A DNA stretch of 64,000 bases from positions 62,001-126,000 of the forward strand of contig DATKEN010000011.1 of the NCBI GenBank assembly GCA_035512155.1, read 5' to 3'. Positions 44,150-54,121 of the stretch are shown here, in pieces (position 1 is the stretch's first letter; each line of letters starts with the position of its first letter). This DNA is from JABCYV01 sp035512155. GTDB lineage: Bacteria; Acidobacteriota; Terriglobia; Terriglobales; Acidobacteriaceae. The notes under the pieces were generated by a model. That model made no database searches. It had not been told where the DNA came from and saw nothing but the letters and a program-made list of their open reading frames with translations. The translations under genes and the position numbers were made by a program.

Positions 44150-45175
44150 TTATGCCCAAGCGCGCTGCGATTCGACGATCCGTAGCTTCTCTGAGGGCGT
44201 AGATCCCGCCGCAATGAGTTCGTGAAGCTCGTCAGCGGTGAGCCAGTGCGGATTGGAATCGCTGGTATAGCGGAATCCATCCGCCAGCGGGCGGGCACCT
44301 TCCCAGTTTTCCCGGCGCCACCAGGAGTGCGCCGGTTGGATCACGTACATGTCGTCAACTTCCAGCGTGTGTCGCGCCTCGTCTTCCGAGACCAGCACTT
44401 CGTGCAGCTTTTCGCCAGCGCGAATGCCGATGTACTCCACTTCGCAACCAGGGGCGACGGCCTGCGCTATTTCCGCCAGCTTCATGCTGGGAATTTTGGG
44501 AACGAAGATCTCACCGCCGTGCATAAGCTCAATGCAGCCGACTACAAATCTGACTCCGCGCTCGAGTGTCAGCCAGAACCGCGTCATCCGTGGATCGGTG
44601 ATGGTGATCTTCCCGCGGCGGCGCTGGTCCATGAACATGGGAATTACGCTGCCGCGGCTACCTACAACATTGCCATAGCGGGCACAACTGAAGCGCGTGT
44701 CCTGGGCGCCAGAGTATGAATTGGCCTGCACGAACATTTTTTCTGCGCAAAGCTTGGTGGCGCCATAGAGATTGATCGGGTTTACCGCCTTGTCAGTACT
44801 CAGCGCGAGAATCCGACGCACGCCTTGGTTGATGGCGGCATCGATCACATTGCGACCCCCCATAATATTCGTCTGAATAGCCTCGAACGGATTGTATTCG
44901 CAGGCCGGCACTTGCTTGAGCGCGGCGCCGTGGATAACCACTGTCACTCCAGAAAAGGCACGCTCCAGGCGTTGCGGATCGCGTACATCTCCGATGAAGT
45001 AGCGAAGGCTGGGATGATCGAAACCGGCTGCCCGCATATCGTGCTGCTTGAGCTCGTCGCGGCTGAAGATAATAAGCTTCTGCGGGTGGTATTCGTGCAA
45101 CATCAGGTCAGCAAATTTTCTGCCGAAGGATCCGGTTCCACCCGTGACCAGCACCACCTGTTCCGACCAGTTCAT
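44150..45175 (-). CDS. pseB: UDP-N-acetylglucosamine 4,6-dehydratase (inverting)
   Basis: 341 residues, FlaA1/PseB family; converts UDP-GlcNAc to the 4-keto-6-deoxy-L-idose form. VLVTGGTGSFGRKF is the Rossmann motif; RDELKQHDMR, AAALKQVPACEYNPFEAI, LALSTDKAVNPINLYGATK (characteristic STDKA and Tyr-x3-Lys) and YGNVVGSRGSVIPMF are diagnostic. First gene of the leftward nonulosonate run, so its upstream gap carries the operon promoter. Confidence 0.93.
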   Translation of the reverse strand: MNWSEQVVLVTGGTGSFGRKFADLMLHEYHPQKLIIFSRDELKQHDMRAAGFDHPSLRYFIGDVRDPQRLERAFSGVTVVIHGAALKQVPACEYNPFEAIQTNIMGGRNVIDAAINQGVRRILALSTDKAVNPINLYGATKLCAEKMFVQANSYSGAQDTRFSCARYGNVVGSRGSVIPMFMDQRRRGKITITDPRMTRFWLTLERGVRFVVGCIELMHGGEIFVPKIPSMKLAEIAQAVAPGCEVEYIGIRAGEKLHEVLVSEDEARHTLEVDDMYVIQPAHSWWRRENWEGARPLADGFRYTSDSNPHWLTADELHELIAAGSTPSEKLRIVESQRAWA

Positions 45176-45506
45176 CGATGCCCCTTACAACGCTCGAGGA
45201 TTTGAGATTGCGTCCAGCCACAGGCCAGCGACCGGGGCCAGCCTTCTATCGTCCCAAGAGGTGAATTTGCAATCGGTAGTATATCGAAGATACCGGTCGC
45301 TGATGCTGTTCGGAGAATCATACTTCTACCCCGAGCGGCGAAATTTGGGTCAGCAAGCTTCCGGTGCGGTGCTAGAATGTGCGCAATAGTCCAGCGAATG
45401 ATGTACCAAGCTGTTGTAGCGGCGCGGCGACCTTTGTCCACGAAAGGCGCGCTTGGAGGACAATCTTTTCCACCGCAGCCACCAGTCTTTTTCTCGAGGA
45501 GAATTG
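45176..45506. other. Divergent promoter region between pseB run and Wzc-like gene
   Basis: 331 nt without a gene. It must drive the leftward glycan operon and the rightward kinase. TAGAAT at 45373-45378 (plus) and TATACT-like sequence near 45275 (minus) are -10-like, but no well-spaced -35 accompanies them. Confidence 0.45.
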
Positions 45507-47864
45507 ATGGATCCGGGACCCCTTGTTCCCGCAAGTGGCCAAAGTTTGCGTGAGCTTCAGGCCGCCGTCCCTATTGAATTGAATCGTCCGCTGTCCCCGG
45601 GCATTTATCCCTTGTTGCCCGCGCAAGATTCCGTATTGCGCGAATATCTTCGCGTCCTGATCAAGCGCAAGTGGGTGGTCATAGCAAGCCTGGCGCTGAT
45701 TTTCGGAGTAGTTGCAATCGCCACCCTCAGGGCCACCCGAATCTACGATGCCGCCGGGAGCATTGCCATCAGCAAGACCGACCCTGCGATGCTCAACTTG
45801 AATAGTCCGTCGAACGGCGGGGGCGCCGACTACTCCGATCCTACTGACCTGGATACGGAGGTAAGCATCCTCAGGAGCGACCTGTTAGCTCTCCAGGTGA
45901 TCAAGCAATTGAATCTGGATAAGCAGCCCGAGTTTGGGGGTAGCGGAGAGGCGCCGTCCCAGAGCCTGCAGCTAACCACCGATGCCATCCAACCCGATTC
46001 GGCCAAAACCACGGAATTGCTTGACGCCTTCAAGGGAAATCTTCGGGTTACGCTGCGACCCAATACTCGGGTCATCGATATCCACTACAGGAGTTCCGAC
46101 CCGGATCTGGCTGCCCGCGTAGTCAATAGCTTGATCCGCACCTACATCGAGCAAAACTTCAAGACACGCTTTGAGTCCACGATGCAGGCCTCGGACTGGC
46201 TGTCCAAGCAACTGGTCGATCTGCAGATGAAAGTCGAGACTTCGCAGGAGAAGCTTGTCCAATATCAAAAAGAACACGAGATTCTGGGCATCGACGAAAA
46301 GCAGAACATTATCACCTCCAAACTCGACGAACTGAACAAGGAGCTGACTGCAGCAGAATCGGAGCGAATGGACAAGGAATCCATTTATCGCCTCGTGCAA
46401 TCCGGAGATCCTGACACCGCTGCGGCGGCAGCCGTGGGCTCAAATGCCGGTGCCGGAAGGACATCTTCCACCTCAGGCTTGCTGGAAAAGCTGCGCGAAC
46501 AGCAAGCCGACCTCAAGATCCAGGTAGCGCAGCTTGGCACCCAGTTCGGACCTTCCTATCCAAAAGTGGCGCAGTTGAATAGTCAATTGAAGGAAGTGGA
46601 AGCACAGATTCAAATTGAAATGACCAAGGTGGTTTCTCGAGTGCGCAGCGACTACCTCGCTTCCCTACAGCGTGAGAACATGCTGCATGCCGCCATGGAC
46701 AAGCAAAAGCAGGAAGCGAACCGCTTGAATGAGAGTGCCATCGAGTACAGCCTTCTGAGGCGCGATCTGGAAACTAACCGCACGTTGTACGAAGGGTTAT
46801 TGGAAAAGCTGAAAGAAGCGGGGGTGACCGCAGGTCTTAGGTCGACAAATATCCGGCCGGTAGATGAAGCTCGCGTCCCCACTGCACCGGCCGAACCCAA
46901 CGTTCCCCGAAATCTTACCTTTGCTCTGGCGCTTGGCCTCACCACTGGTATCGGTCTGGCCTTCCTGTTGGAGGGCGTCGACAACACGGTGCGAACTCCG
47001 GAGCAGGCACAGGTCATATCGGCGTTGCCATCGCTGGGTATGATCCCGCTGGGCTCAAGAACCGGAACAGACAGTTCTACAAAACGAAGTCTCCTGGTCG
47101 CCTCTTCCAGGGAAGTGGTCGAGCTGGTCACGCAATGGCGACCCCAGTCTCAGATGGCCGAGGCGTATCGCGCCCTGCGAACTTCCCTCTTGCTGACGTC
47201 GCTTGGGGCCCCGCCCAAGGTAATCCTCGTCACTAGCGCTCTCCCACAGGAGGGCAAGACCACCACCAGCATCAACACCGCGATTGTCTTGGCTCAGAAA
47301 GGAACTCGCGTGCTATTGATCGACGCGGATCTGCGCCGACCGACTATTCACAAGACTCTTGGCATGGGCCCGAAGACTGGACTGAGCAATGTATTGACGG
47401 GGAACGCGACCCTGCAGCAAACGATGGTTCGCTCCACGATTCTGCCGTCTCTCTGGGTTCTTCCGGCAGGAACTCCGCCGCCCAATCCGGCGGAACTCCT
47501 GGCATCGACCAACATGCGGGACGTGCTGGCGGAATTGCGGGAACAGTACGACCACATCGTGGTGGACACGCCGCCAACGCTCTCGGTGACGGATGCAGTG
47601 GTCATGTCGACCCGGGCGGATGCCGTGGTGCTGGTCATCCGCTGCGGACAGACCACCAAGCAGGCGTTGCGGCGCGCACGCGATATCCTCGCGCAAGTGA
47701 ACGCGCGGGTGTCAGGGGTGTTGCTCAACGCGGTCGATCTGGCCTCGCCCGACTACTATTACTATTACGAATATCAGGGTAAGTATGGTCACGCCTACTA
47801 CCAGGAAGATGAACTGATCAGCGGCAATGAGTCAGAACCGAAGGTTACTTCGAGTAGTGCGTAA
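45507..47864 (+). CDS. Wzc-like polysaccharide copolymerase with tyrosine kinase domain
   Basis: About 785 residues from ATG 45507, which has GAGGAGA 5 nt upstream (frame open from 45453). The N-terminal Wzz domain has a TM near residues 45-64 (KWVVIASLALIFGVVAIA), a long coiled-coil region at about 200-400, and GNVR-like ending before a second TM (LTFALALGLTTGIGLAFLLE). The C-terminal BY-kinase has Walker A PQEGKTTT near 580, Walker A' LLIDADLRRP near 602 and Walker B HIVVDTPP near 682. It ends in a tyrosine-rich tail (DYYYYYEYQGKYGHAYYQ), the autophosphorylation cluster. Controls glycan chain length and export. Confidence 0.92.
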   Translation: MDPGPLVPASGQSLRELQAAVPIELNRPLSPGIYPLLPAQDSVLREYLRVLIKRKWVVIASLALIFGVVAIATLRATRIYDAAGSIAISKTDPAMLNLNSPSNGGGADYSDPTDLDTEVSILRSDLLALQVIKQLNLDKQPEFGGSGEAPSQSLQLTTDAIQPDSAKTTELLDAFKGNLRVTLRPNTRVIDIHYRSSDPDLAARVVNSLIRTYIEQNFKTRFESTMQASDWLSKQLVDLQMKVETSQEKLVQYQKEHEILGIDEKQNIITSKLDELNKELTAAESERMDKESIYRLVQSGDPDTAAAAAVGSNAGAGRTSSTSGLLEKLREQQADLKIQVAQLGTQFGPSYPKVAQLNSQLKEVEAQIQIEMTKVVSRVRSDYLASLQRENMLHAAMDKQKQEANRLNESAIEYSLLRRDLETNRTLYEGLLEKLKEAGVTAGLRSTNIRPVDEARVPTAPAEPNVPRNLTFALALGLTTGIGLAFLLEGVDNTVRTPEQAQVISALPSLGMIPLGSRTGTDSSTKRSLLVASSREVVELVTQWRPQSQMAEAYRALRTSLLLTSLGAPPKVILVTSALPQEGKTTTSINTAIVLAQKGTRVLLIDADLRRPTIHKTLGMGPKTGLSNVLTGNATLQQTMVRSTILPSLWVLPAGTPPPNPAELLASTNMRDVLAELREQYDHIVVDTPPTLSVTDAVVMSTRADAVVLVIRCGQTTKQALRRARDILAQVNARVSGVLLNAVDLASPDYYYYYEYQGKYGHAYYQEDELISGNESEPKVTSSSA

Positions 47865-47883
47865 AGGCAGCCGTAGGCGGTCT

Positions 47884-49134
47884 CTACTCGCTGGTGAAAT
47901 AATCCACCGTGACCGGATTTTCAAACAACGAATAATCGCGCGTCACCACAGTAATTCCACTCTCAGTGACAAAGTAGCGCTGGCGGTCAGCCTCGGCGTC
48001 GTAGCCGATGCTGGTGCCCTCAGGGATGTGTACGTCGCGGTCGATGATGGCCTTGCGGATGCGGCAGTGACGCCCGACATTTACGTGCGAGAAAAGAATG
48101 CTGGAATCCACTTCGCTGTAGGAATTCACGCGCACGTCGGGAGAGACCACGCTATTTTTCACGAAGCTACCAGAGATGATGCAGCCTGCGGAAACGATCG
48201 AATCCAGCGCAGTGCCGGTGCGCCCGGCTTCGGCGAATACGAACTTCGCCGGCGGATATTGCCGCTGATGGGTGCGGATCGGCCAATCCGAGTCATACAG
48301 ATTGAAGACAGGGGAAACTGAGACGATGTCCATATTGGCTTCGTAATAGGCTTCGAGTGTTCCCACATCACGCCAATAGAGCGCCTCTTTCTTGTTCTCG
48401 TCCACGAAGTCGTAGGCGTAGACGCGGTAGTCGTCGATCATTTTTGGCAGAATATCCTTGCCGAAATCGTGGCTGGAATTTGGGTCTTCTGCGTTCTTCA
48501 GCAATACTGGTATGAGTACGTCGGTGTTGAACAAGTAAATCCCCATGGACGCGCAGACTTTTTCCGGATTGTAGGGTGAGCGCAGGTCGGTTTTCGACGG
48601 CTTCTCTTGAAAGCCGATCACGCGACTGTCACGGTCCACATCAACCACGCCAAAGCGGTAGACCTCCTCTGGACCAATCTGGATGGTCGCCAGTGTCACA
48701 TCAGCGCCGGATTCATTGTGTTGCCGCAGCATCAGCCGGTAATTCATCTTGTAGATGTGGTCGCCGGAGAGAATCAGGACATGCTTGGGCTGCTCGGAGC
48801 CGATGGAATAGATGTTCTGATAAACCGCATCGGCCGTCCCCTGGTACCACTGTTCGCTTACCCGCTTCATGGGCGGCAACACTTCGATAAACTCTCCCAT
48901 TTCGCTGCCCATTATGTTCCAACCTTCGCGGACGTGACGGTTCAGGGACAGGGCCTTGTATTGAGTGAGGATGTAGACCTTGCGCAGATCAGAGTTGACG
49001 CAGTTGGAAAGTGTGACGTCAATGATGCGGTAAATGCCGCCGAACGTGACGGCGGGCTTGGCGCGGTCGCGAGTGAGAGGATAAAGCCGTTCGCCGGCCC
49101 CCCCCGCTAACAGGACTCCCAGCGTGTCTTTCAT
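47884..49134 (-). CDS. glgC: Glucose-1-phosphate adenylyltransferase
   Basis: 416 residues; makes ADP-glucose for glycogen. LLAGGAGERLYPLTRDRAKPAV contains the nucleotidyltransferase loop (cited by its ends), followed by GIYRIIDVTLSNCVNSD, WYQGTADAVYQNIY, VLILSGDHIYKMNY and a C-terminal left-handed beta helix (SIVSAGCIISGSFVKNSVV). Convergent with the kinase gene. No glycogen synthase or branching enzyme is in the window. Confidence 0.94.
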   Translation of the reverse strand: MKDTLGVLLAGGAGERLYPLTRDRAKPAVTFGGIYRIIDVTLSNCVNSDLRKVYILTQYKALSLNRHVREGWNIMGSEMGEFIEVLPPMKRVSEQWYQGTADAVYQNIYSIGSEQPKHVLILSGDHIYKMNYRLMLRQHNESGADVTLATIQIGPEEVYRFGVVDVDRDSRVIGFQEKPSKTDLRSPYNPEKVCASMGIYLFNTDVLIPVLLKNAEDPNSSHDFGKDILPKMIDDYRVYAYDFVDENKKEALYWRDVGTLEAYYEANMDIVSVSPVFNLYDSDWPIRTHQRQYPPAKFVFAEAGRTGTALDSIVSAGCIISGSFVKNSVVSPDVRVNSYSEVDSSILFSHVNVGRHCRIRKAIIDRDVHIPEGTSIGYDAEADRQRYFVTESGITVVTRDYSLFENPVTVDYFTSE

Positions 49135-49244
49135 TTCGCGTCCGGTTTGATGCTAATAACGCGCCCGGGGAAACCCCGGGGCGCATCATTGCTCAACCAC
49201 TTCTGAACAGGGCCCCTTTAGGTAAAAAACAGTCGATACTAGCA

Positions 49245-50630
49245 CTAGGGTAGCGGTTCCGCCAGCGGGAGCCAGATTTGAAAGCGAGTGTCCCCGGGTT
49301 TCGAAGTGACTTGAACGCTGCCCCGGTGTTTTTTCACAATTCTCTGAACCGTATCCAACCCCAGCCCGGTCCCCTCTCCGACTCCCTTAGTGGTGAAAAA
49401 AGGCTCAAAAATGTGCGGCTTTACCTCAGGTGAAATTCCTGGACCGTTATCCCCAATCTCAACCACAACGCAATTGTCTTCGCGGTAACTTCGCACTCGA
49501 AGCTCGCCCTTTCCGCCCATGGCGTCGATCGCATTGTCGATGATATTGGTCCAGATCTGATTGAGTTCGCTCCCGAAGGAATTCACCAGGAGAGGAACAG
49601 GCTCGTAGTCCCGCTCCACGGTGACCCCGCGCTTGAGCTTGTGATGCAAGATAGTGAGGGTAGTTTCCAAGCCCTTTGCGATATCGACGTTTTGCACTGG
49701 CGCCTGGTCCATGTAGGTGTATTCCTTGATCGCACGCACTAGGTCCGAGATTCGCGCGGTACTGCTCTCGATTTCGTTCAGCAAGTTCGCAATCTCCACC
49801 GAGGCCGCAATTCTCACCAGCGCGGCACGGGCGACACTCGGATCGAGGTTGGCAAACAACGATTCCAGCCCTTCCGGTTTCACATTCCTACGCGCAAGAT
49901 CAGCGGCCAACTGCCACAGGTCGTTCTGTCCGTGACTGCGCAATAAGGAATCAATTTGGTCTTCCAGGTCGCTGACCGCCAGTGTGTCGAGGGGAGGTGT
50001 GTCCTGCTGCATGAAGGAAGCTTCCAGCTTCTCTATTTCTGATTTCTGGGCAGCGGTAAGGTCGCGTCTTCCCAACTCGTGACTCGCGTCCTTGATCCGT
50101 TTTAGCGCGTCGCGTAGCAGGCTGGTGGCCCGTTTGGCCGCAGAGGCGGGATTATTAAGTTCATGAGCCAGGCCTGCGGAAAGCTTTCCTAAGCCCGCTA
50201 ACCGGTCTCGCTGTTGCTCCATGCGGGTGGTTTCACGGATCCTATCGGACATCAGGTTTACCAGACGCTGGGTCAACTCCGGCATCTTCTGAATAAGGTC
50301 TGGAAACAGGCTCGCCGGGAATCTCAGGATGCGGCCATCCGTGATGGCCCGGCCAGTCACTACAACCTGCTTCATCCGTGAGAACGGCAGCACGCCAGTG
50401 ACGTCACCCGGCTTTATCGAAATTACAATGGTTTCGCCACCCAGCTCGCCGCGCAGCTGGAGTTGCCCTTCAAGGACCACAATCATTGCGTCCGCCGGAT
50501 CGCCCTGACGCAAGTACGTTTCACCTGCGCTGAGATGGATCTCTTGCGACTGGCCGAGAAACCACTCGACCTGATCGTCAGGAAGACCGGCGAATGCCGG
50601 CACACGCACTAATTCTGACTTTTCGATCAT
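49245..50630 (-). CDS. Sensor histidine kinase with N-terminal cyclic-nucleotide-binding domain
   Basis: 461 residues, no TM helix. Residues about 5-125 are a cNMP-binding (Crp-like) beta barrel (LSAGETYLRQGDPADAMIVV, LEGQLQLRGELGG). The HisKA phosphoacceptor is His156 in SAGLAHELNNPASAAKRA; the HATPase domain has the N box NIIDNAIDAMGG, G1 DNGPGI, F box FEPFFTTK and G2 GTGLGL. The stop of the partner gene at 50630 shares a base with this ATG (TAATG), so the pair is translationally coupled, partner first. No cyclase is encoded nearby. Confidence 0.92.
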   Translation of the reverse strand: MIEKSELVRVPAFAGLPDDQVEWFLGQSQEIHLSAGETYLRQGDPADAMIVVLEGQLQLRGELGGETIVISIKPGDVTGVLPFSRMKQVVVTGRAITDGRILRFPASLFPDLIQKMPELTQRLVNLMSDRIRETTRMEQQRDRLAGLGKLSAGLAHELNNPASAAKRATSLLRDALKRIKDASHELGRRDLTAAQKSEIEKLEASFMQQDTPPLDTLAVSDLEDQIDSLLRSHGQNDLWQLAADLARRNVKPEGLESLFANLDPSVARAALVRIAASVEIANLLNEIESSTARISDLVRAIKEYTYMDQAPVQNVDIAKGLETTLTILHHKLKRGVTVERDYEPVPLLVNSFGSELNQIWTNIIDNAIDAMGGKGELRVRSYREDNCVVVEIGDNGPGISPEVKPHIFEPFFTTKGVGEGTGLGLDTVQRIVKKHRGSVQVTSKPGDTRFQIWLPLAEPLP

Positions 50631-52300
50631 TACACCTTGCTCAAGTACTGATGGATGAACTGTACAGCGACGGATCCTTCACCGACTCCAGACGCTACCC
50701 GTTTCACCGAACCATGCCGCACATCACCCACCGCAAAAAGACCGGGAATATTGGTCTCGAGCAAGAATGGATCCCGGTCGAGAGTCCAACCTTTGGGATG
50801 TTGCCCATCGCGTATGAGATCTGGCCCGGTCAGGATGAAACCACGTTCATCTCGCTCGACGATATCGGCCAGCCAATCGGTGCGTGGCAATGCCCCAATA
50901 AAGATGAACATTGCGCTGGCCGGGACGCGCTCGATTTTGTTGGTATCAGAACACAGAACAGAAATCTCCTCCAGGTGCGTCGTACCGTGCGCTTCCGCCA
51001 CGCTGGCATGCGCCCAGATCTGAATGTTGGGCGTCTCCTTGATCTGGTCAATCAAATATTGCGACATGGTACTGGCGAGAGAAGCTCCGCGCACCAGGAT
51101 AACCACTCGCTCCGCGTACTTGGCAAAATTCATGGCCGCCTGACCTGCTGAATTAGCGCCGCCCACGACGTACACGACTTCGCCCTTGCAGGACAGGGCT
51201 TCCGTGGCGCCACCGCCGTAGTAGAGGCCCGCTCCCTGCAACTGATCGATTCCTGGAGCCTCCAGGCGCCGCCACTGTACTCCAGTTGCAACCATTAACG
51301 CGTGACAGGAGATCTCGTTGCCGTCCGCCAGCTTGATGATGCGATAAGAGCCTTCTGTGCGGACTCCCACAGCTTCGACCGGTGACAAAATTTCCACTCC
51401 AAAACGCTGCGCCTGCACGACCGCGCGCCGCGCCAGATCATTGCCGCTGAGTCCAGCGGGAAATCCAAGGTAGTTCTCAATACGCGAACTCATTCCTGCC
51501 TGACCACCCGGCGCTTCGCGCTCGACCATGACTGTGTGCAGTCCTTCCGACGCGCCATAGACCGCGGCTGCCAGACCGGCCGGCCCTCCTCCTACGATTG
51601 CCAGATCGTAGAAGTTAGTTTGCGCGCGCGTCCGTAAGCCTATCTTTTTCGCGACTTCTGCGGGAACGCTCTCCAGAAGTTTCGTTCCGTCCTGGAACAG
51701 TACGACCGGGAGATCGGCGCCCTCTGGGCCCAGCGCCTCTAGAAGACGCTTGGTGTCTGGATCATTGGCGGAAAGCTCAACGTCAATCCACTGGTAAGGA
51801 ACATGGTTGCGTGCCAGGAAGTCGCGCAACTCATACGACCGAGGAGACCAGCGCGTGCCTAGCACCCGGATGCCTTCAAAGCTTGGACGATACGAAGCCC
51901 GCCAATCATCGAGCAGGTCATCTAATTGCGGATACAGGTGCTCCGCGGGAGGATCCCAAGGCTTCAGGAAAAAGTAGTTGATATTAACCTGATTGATAGC
52001 ACTGATGGCGGCATTCATGTCGGCGTAAGCTGTGAGCAATGCCCGCTTCGCATCGGGAAATATCCGCATTCCTTCCTGCAGAAATCCGATGCCATCCATG
52101 CGGGGCATGCGCTGGTCCGCAAGCAAAAGGGCGACGCTGTCATTCCGCACCTTCAATTGCCTCAATAGGTCGAGTGCACCCTCGGGAGAGTCACTTCCCA
52201 GCACCCGATAGTCAGCCCCGTACCGCGACCGCAAATCGCGCTCAATCGACCGCAAAACATCAGTGTCGTCATCGACGCTCAGCAAAATGGGTTTCGCCAT
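50630..52300 (-). CDS. Response regulator fused to glutaredoxin-like and thioredoxin-reductase-like domains
   Basis: 556 residues. Residues 1-125: REC domain with phosphoacceptor Asp62 in LLLADQRMPRMDG and Lys in FFLKPWD. About 140-215: glutaredoxin-like segment (RVLGTRWSPRSYELRDFL, VPYQWIDVELS, DLPVVLFQDG), with WSPRS where Grx has a CPYC motif, so no active cysteine. About 230-556: FAD/NAD(P) oxidoreductase of TrxR type (DLAIVGGGPAGLAAAVYGAS, MVEREAPGGQAGMSSRIENY, VVYVVGGANSAGQAAM, GLFAVGDVRHGSVKRVASG), but the TrxR CxxC region reads YYGGGATEALSC with only one Cys. Output is thus probably NAD(P)H or flavin chemistry without dithiol relay. Confidence 0.9.
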   Translation of the reverse strand: MAKPILLSVDDDTDVLRSIERDLRSRYGADYRVLGSDSPEGALDLLRQLKVRNDSVALLLADQRMPRMDGIGFLQEGMRIFPDAKRALLTAYADMNAAISAINQVNINYFFLKPWDPPAEHLYPQLDDLLDDWRASYRPSFEGIRVLGTRWSPRSYELRDFLARNHVPYQWIDVELSANDPDTKRLLEALGPEGADLPVVLFQDGTKLLESVPAEVAKKIGLRTRAQTNFYDLAIVGGGPAGLAAAVYGASEGLHTVMVEREAPGGQAGMSSRIENYLGFPAGLSGNDLARRAVVQAQRFGVEILSPVEAVGVRTEGSYRIIKLADGNEISCHALMVATGVQWRRLEAPGIDQLQGAGLYYGGGATEALSCKGEVVYVVGGANSAGQAAMNFAKYAERVVILVRGASLASTMSQYLIDQIKETPNIQIWAHASVAEAHGTTHLEEISVLCSDTNKIERVPASAMFIFIGALPRTDWLADIVERDERGFILTGPDLIRDGQHPKGWTLDRDPFLLETNIPGLFAVGDVRHGSVKRVASGVGEGSVAVQFIHQYLSKV

Positions 52301-52491
52301 GATCCAGTCTCAGATAGATACAACAGTTAAGTTAATGGATAATTCTAGACTTGTGCCGCTTGAATAGACCTATTGGATGCAAAAATTGGTGTTTGGTCGC
52401 GCCATTTACGTTCCGCATCCCCACACATAGGGCGTGGGGTGGCGAAAGTCACCTTGGAGCGCATTGACACATAAAGGCATCCATAATCTCC

Positions 52492-54066
52492 ATGAAGACG
52501 CCATGCGATGAAGTTGTGGTCCAATCGCGGAGTGCTGATGATCCCTGCAGTGCCAAGGCTGGACCTTGGGTCCTGGCGGCCACCATTGTCGGCTCAAGCA
52601 TGGCTTTCATCGATGGCACGGTCGTCAATGTCGCTCTGCCTGCGCTGCAATCGAGCTTCCATGCGACCGTCGTCGGTGTGCAGTGGGTTGTCGAATCGTA
52701 TGGACTATTCCTTGCTGCCCTGATTCTCGTCGGCGGCGCGCTGGGCGATCGCTACGGCCGACGTTTGATCTTCCTGGTGGGTGTGGGAATTTTTGCGGTC
52801 GCCTCGGCGGCTTGCGGCTTCTCCTCAAGCATCGAACAGCTAATCATCGCCCGCAGCATACAGGGTATCGGGGCGGCGTTTCTGGTGCCCGGGAGCCTCG
52901 CGATTATCAGTGCCAGCTTCGATGAAAAATCGCGAGGTCAGGCAATTGGAACCTGGTCCGGTTTTACCGCGATTACCACAGCGCTGGGCCCGGTTCTTGG
53001 TGGATGGCTTGTCCAGAATGCGTCCTGGCACTGGGTTTTCTTCCTTAATCTTCCCCTCGCCGCCGCAGTGATCGCAATTTCACTGTGGCGCATTCCGGAA
53101 ACCCGAAACCGCGCTGCCGGACGCCTGGATTGGACGGGAGCTTTGCTCGCCACTATTGGCCTCGGCGGCTTAGTCAATGGATTCCTCGAGTCGTCAACTT
53201 TCGGTTGGAGCCATCCCCTGGTTTTTGGGAGCCTGGGCGCCGGAGCCGCCGCTCTCGTGGTCTTTGTGTTCGTCGAGACCCGGACCCATTCCCCGATGGT
53301 TCCGCTGACGCTCTTCAAATCCCACGCTTTCAGCGGAGCCAATCTGCTGACCTTGCTTCTCTATTCCGCGCTGGGGATTTTTTTCTTCCTGTTTTCAATG
53401 AATTTGATCCAGGTACAAAAATACTCGGCGACGGCAACCGGTGCAGCTGCCTTGCCACTCATTCTGCTCCTGTTCCTTCTGTCGCGTTGGTCCGGTGGGT
53501 TGGTGACGCGTTACGGCCCCAGGAATCCGCTGATAATTGGCCCTCTCATAGCGGCCGCCGGCTTCGATCTCTTCGCCGCGCCCGGAATCGGCGGCAGTTA
53601 CTGGGCAACATTTTTTCCCGCGTTTGTTGTTCTCGGTCTTGGTTTGGCGGTCAGCGTCGCTCCTTTGACCACGGTCGTGATGAATTCAGTAAATCAGGAT
53701 CATGCCGGCACTGCCTCTGGCATCAATAATGCGTTAGCTCGGGTCGCGGGCGTTCTGGCCATTGCAATTCTTGGAATCGTCATGGTAAGTGCGTTTACTT
53801 TCAGCTTGCAACGCGCGCTGACAGGGGTTGGCCTCTCAGCCGACGTTCTCCACGAGATTCGCTCGAACACGATCAGGCTCGGCGCCCTTGAACCGCCTTT
53901 CAACCTCGATGCCAGCACCTCAGCTATGATTCGAGCGGCGATTTCCAAGGCATTTCTGTTTGGATTCCGCCTAGTGATGTTGATTTGTGCCGGACTGTCG
54001 GCGGCCAGCTCGGCGGTAGCCTGGCTGATGATTCCTCGCGGGTGGGAACCGCGAACTGACGAATGA
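52492..54066 (+). CDS. MFS transporter, DHA2 (EmrB/QacA-like) family
   Basis: 524 residues, predicted 14 TM helices. Motif segments: AATIVGSSMAFIDGTVVNVA in TM1, GALGDRYGRRLIFLVGVG (motif A) and GPVLGGWLVQNASWHWVFF (motif C). Proton-linked drug or solute efflux is the common role. Divergent from the REC-TrxR-like gene. No adaptor (EmrA) is next to it. Confidence 0.88.
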   Translation: MKTPCDEVVVQSRSADDPCSAKAGPWVLAATIVGSSMAFIDGTVVNVALPALQSSFHATVVGVQWVVESYGLFLAALILVGGALGDRYGRRLIFLVGVGIFAVASAACGFSSSIEQLIIARSIQGIGAAFLVPGSLAIISASFDEKSRGQAIGTWSGFTAITTALGPVLGGWLVQNASWHWVFFLNLPLAAAVIAISLWRIPETRNRAAGRLDWTGALLATIGLGGLVNGFLESSTFGWSHPLVFGSLGAGAAALVVFVFVETRTHSPMVPLTLFKSHAFSGANLLTLLLYSALGIFFFLFSMNLIQVQKYSATATGAAALPLILLLFLLSRWSGGLVTRYGPRNPLIIGPLIAAAGFDLFAAPGIGGSYWATFFPAFVVLGLGLAVSVAPLTTVVMNSVNQDHAGTASGINNALARVAGVLAIAILGIVMVSAFTFSLQRALTGVGLSADVLHEIRSNTIRLGALEPPFNLDASTSAMIRAAISKAFLFGFRLVMLICAGLSAASSAVAWLMIPRGWEPRTDE

Positions 54067-54121
54067 GCAGCGGACGAGAAATACGAAAAAAGTCCTGAGA
54101 AACAGGTGTTTTTGAGGCGAT

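Noticed and set aside
49161..49184. GC-rich hairpin between the histidine kinase and glgC as a terminator
   Set aside because: Strong stem, but no T-run on either strand; left unassigned.
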